Assembly: GCF_022921115.1 (NCBI RefSeq)
Contig: NZ_CP095075.1
Span: 2,088,001-2,152,000 of the forward strand
Source of the DNA: Halobacillus amylolyticus
GTDB taxonomy: Bacteria > Bacillota > Bacilli > Bacillales > Halobacillaceae
Direction of reading: 5' to 3'
Length of the DNA stretch: 64,000 nucleotides
This document shows positions 62,190 through 64,000 of the stretch, piece after piece (the stretch's first letter is position 1; each line of letters starts with the position of its first letter). The translations under genes and the position numbers were made by a program. The notes under the pieces were generated by a model. The model was given only the letters and a program-made list of their open reading frames with translations. It searched no databases and was not told the origin of the DNA.

Positions 62190-63871
62190 TTATTTGGTTA
62201 CTGTTCCTGCATCAGCCGGATGTACTCCATGACGATAGAAATCGGCATCAATTGGCTCCAGCGGTTTACGTCCTAGAATGAGATCTGCCGCCTTTTCCGC
62301 CAACATCAACACAGGTGCATGGATATTGCCGTTCGTAACGTAAGGCATGGCAGATGCATCAACCACTCGTACATTGTCGAGCCCGTGGACCTTCATGGTT
62401 TGCGGATCTACGACAGACATGGGGTCTGAAGCAGGTCCCATTTTTGCGGTGCAAGACGGATGAAGTGCCGTTTCAGCATCTTCTTTCACCCATTCCAAAA
62501 TTTCCTCGTCTGTTTGAACAGTAGGACCAGGTGAGATTTCCCCTGCATTGTAAGATTTCATAGCTGGTTGAGACATAATCTTCCGGGTGACTCTTATCGC
62601 TTCCACCCACTCGCGTTTGTCCTGTTCAGTAGAAAGGTAGTTGTAGACCATGCTTGGATGCTCTTTAGGATCTTTCGAACGAATCTTCAATGATCCCCGG
62701 GCATCAGAGTACATAGGTCCGACATGTACTTGGAATCCGTGATCCGTTGGCGCTTTTTGTCCATCGTACCGTACCGCTACCGGAAGGAAGTGGTACATCA
62801 AATTCGGATAGCCGACGTCCTCGTTTGAACGAACGAAACCTCCGCCTTCGAAATGATTAGTCGCTGCCGGCCCAGTGCGTCCGAGCATCCACTGCAAACC
62901 AATCCAAGGCATGCGCGCTTTATTTAAATTAGGCTGTTCGGAAACAGGTAGCGGACATGCGTGTTGGATGTAGACTTCAAGGTGATCCTGGAGGTTTTCT
63001 CCTACACCTGGAAGGTCGACTACCGGTTTAATGCCAAGTGAGCGAAGGTGTTCGGCATCTCCCACACCTGATAGTTGAAGTAGCTGTGGCGTGTTGATGG
63101 CACCGCCTGAGAGGATGACTTCACCTGCTTTAACATGATGAGTCTTCCCGTTTCGTTGATAGGTCAATCCTTTGGCTCGAGTACCATCGAAATCGATACT
63201 CTTAACGAAAGCACGAGTCTTCACCGTTAGGTTCTCACGCTTCATTGCCGGATGCAGATAGGCACGAGAAGCTGACAACCGCTGGCCTTTGTACACATGC
63301 TTATCAAACGGTCCGAATCCCTCCTGGCGAAAACCGTTCACATCAGGGGTTCTTGAGTAACCAGCCTCTACACCTGAGTCAAAGAAGGCTTGGAATAATG
63401 GATTGGTCGCTGGCCCACGTTCCAATTTAATAGGCCCGTCGTGTCCGCGAAGATCATCATCTTGTGATCCTAAAGCATTTTCTAAGCGTTTGAAATACGG
63501 AAGACAGTGCGCAAAATTCCACGTTTCCATACCTTCGTCGGCCCCCAGCGTTCATAGTCCATCGGATTTCCGCGTTGATAAATCATACCGTTAATTGAAC
63601 TCGAGCCTCCGAGCAGCTTTCCTCGGGCATGCTTGATACGTCGTCCATTCATATATGGCTCAGGGTCCGATTCGTATTTCCAATCGTAGAGGCTTTTACC
63701 TGCGGGAAACGGCAAAGCTGCCGGCATTTGGATCAATAAGTCCCATGAATAATCACTGCGTCCCGCCTCTAAAACAAGAACACTTTTTTTCCCGTCTTCA
63801 CTTAGACGGTCGCCGAGTACAGAACCCGCACTACCGCCGCCAACGATGACAATGTCATATGTTTCACTCAT
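62190..63871 (-). pseudogene. betA: Choline dehydrogenase (GMC oxidoreductase), frameshifted by one base
   Basis: Oxidises choline to betaine aldehyde, FAD-dependent, GMC family. Frame 1 from ATG 63871 (AAGGAGGAG upstream) has the FAD-binding [21 protein letters not shown], then [31 protein letters not shown] (GMC signature 1). At the G-run 63542-63546 one G is missing; adding it continues [20 protein letters not shown] and the rest: [19 protein letters not shown] (signature 2), [25 protein letters not shown] and [15 protein letters not shown]. About 560 aa if repaired, very similar in layout to Gram-negative BetA. Gram-positives more often use GbsB-type dehydrogenases. An aldehyde dehydrogenase is not adjacent. 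Confidence 0.88.
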
Positions 63872-64000
63872 CTTCTGCTCCTCCTTGATGTTGAAAATGG
63901 AAAGAAGGGCTCCAGACAATAGGAGCAGCATGGGCTCTATACCCCTTCTTTCATATATCGAGTCAGTGTATCTATAAAACTATTTCTTAAACAAATTCAG
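63872..64000. other. Leader region of betA at window edge
   Basis: SD of betA, otherwise AT-rich with no identifiable gene. A promoter may lie beyond or within 63940-63990, but none is convincing. Confidence 0.3.

Noticed and set aside
62066..62281. Small plus-strand frame upstream of the betA terminator
   Set aside because: It reads through the betA terminator hairpin and into betA antisense.

Overview
The window reads as chromosome of a low-to-mid GC, spore-forming, probably moderately halophilic Bacillaceae (Halobacillus/Virgibacillus-like). Pointers are the Bacillus-type purine locus with yeaC-yeaD-yebA-guaA-pbuG-yebE-yebG-purE synteny, strong SD sequences with ATG/GTG/TTG starts, a YjcZ-type small spore protein, and osmolyte functions (BCCT transporter, BetA-type choline dehydrogenase). 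The genus is an inference. No tRNA, rRNA, IS element, prophage or CRISPR array was seen.

Layout. 1-9742 (minus strand): the de novo purine operon purE-K-B-C-S-Q-L-F-M, cut by the window edge inside purM. It is preceded by a guanine riboswitch, terminator, sigma-A promoter and paired PurR boxes, with yebE-yebG just upstream. 9928-19451: a small Hsp20, the purine permease pbuG and guaA, each of the last two with its own guanine riboswitch, then the yeaC-yeaD-yebA operon (MoxR ATPase, DUF58, transglutaminase). The pbuG riboswitch has a PurR operator with exactly the geometry of the purE one. The guaA leader is about 1.1 kb long and carries two GC-rich inverted-repeat elements. 19775-20340: a sigma-region-2-like small ORF and a yjcZ gene.

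20448-34714: a catabolic island. Units are CoA-transferase plus HMG-CoA-lyase-like enzyme; a GntR regulator; aroD; an operon of aldehyde dehydrogenase, zinc alcohol dehydrogenase, ThDP enzyme and cupin; aroK; a LacI regulator; and a TRAP transporter operon ending in an HPr-like protein that lacks the phosphorylatable His but keeps the Ser-46 motif. Copies of a 14-bp palindrome, TTAGATCGATCTAA, with a LacI-type central CG, lie in front of three of these units. They predict one regulon for uptake and breakdown of an unidentified carboxylate. This is the best candidate in the window for an undescribed system.

35240-46683: a secreted CAP-domain protein, an unknown membrane-anchored protein, a BCCT transporter, then a second catabolic cluster (amidohydrolase, Rieske ferredoxin, flavoprotein reductase, aldehyde dehydrogenase, TauE/SafE exporter, phosphotriesterase-family hydrolase) and an acyl-CoA ligase. 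47534-53585: a CatE-like dioxygenase, ABC exporter with MarR regulator, a decayed ferredoxin, an NAD(P)-binding protein and class I fructose-bisphosphate aldolase. 53816-63871: a DUF1456 protein, a complete blaI-blaR1/bla system with operators, an AlaX-type tRNA editing protein, topoisomerase III and a BetA-type choline dehydrogenase.

Two otherwise intact genes (purL, betA) are broken by one missing G in a G-run, and the ferredoxin remnant has a similar -1 defect at a short C run. This looks more like homopolymer under-calling than biology, so the raw reads matter. Several families of short phased or inverted repeats sit in intergenic regions.
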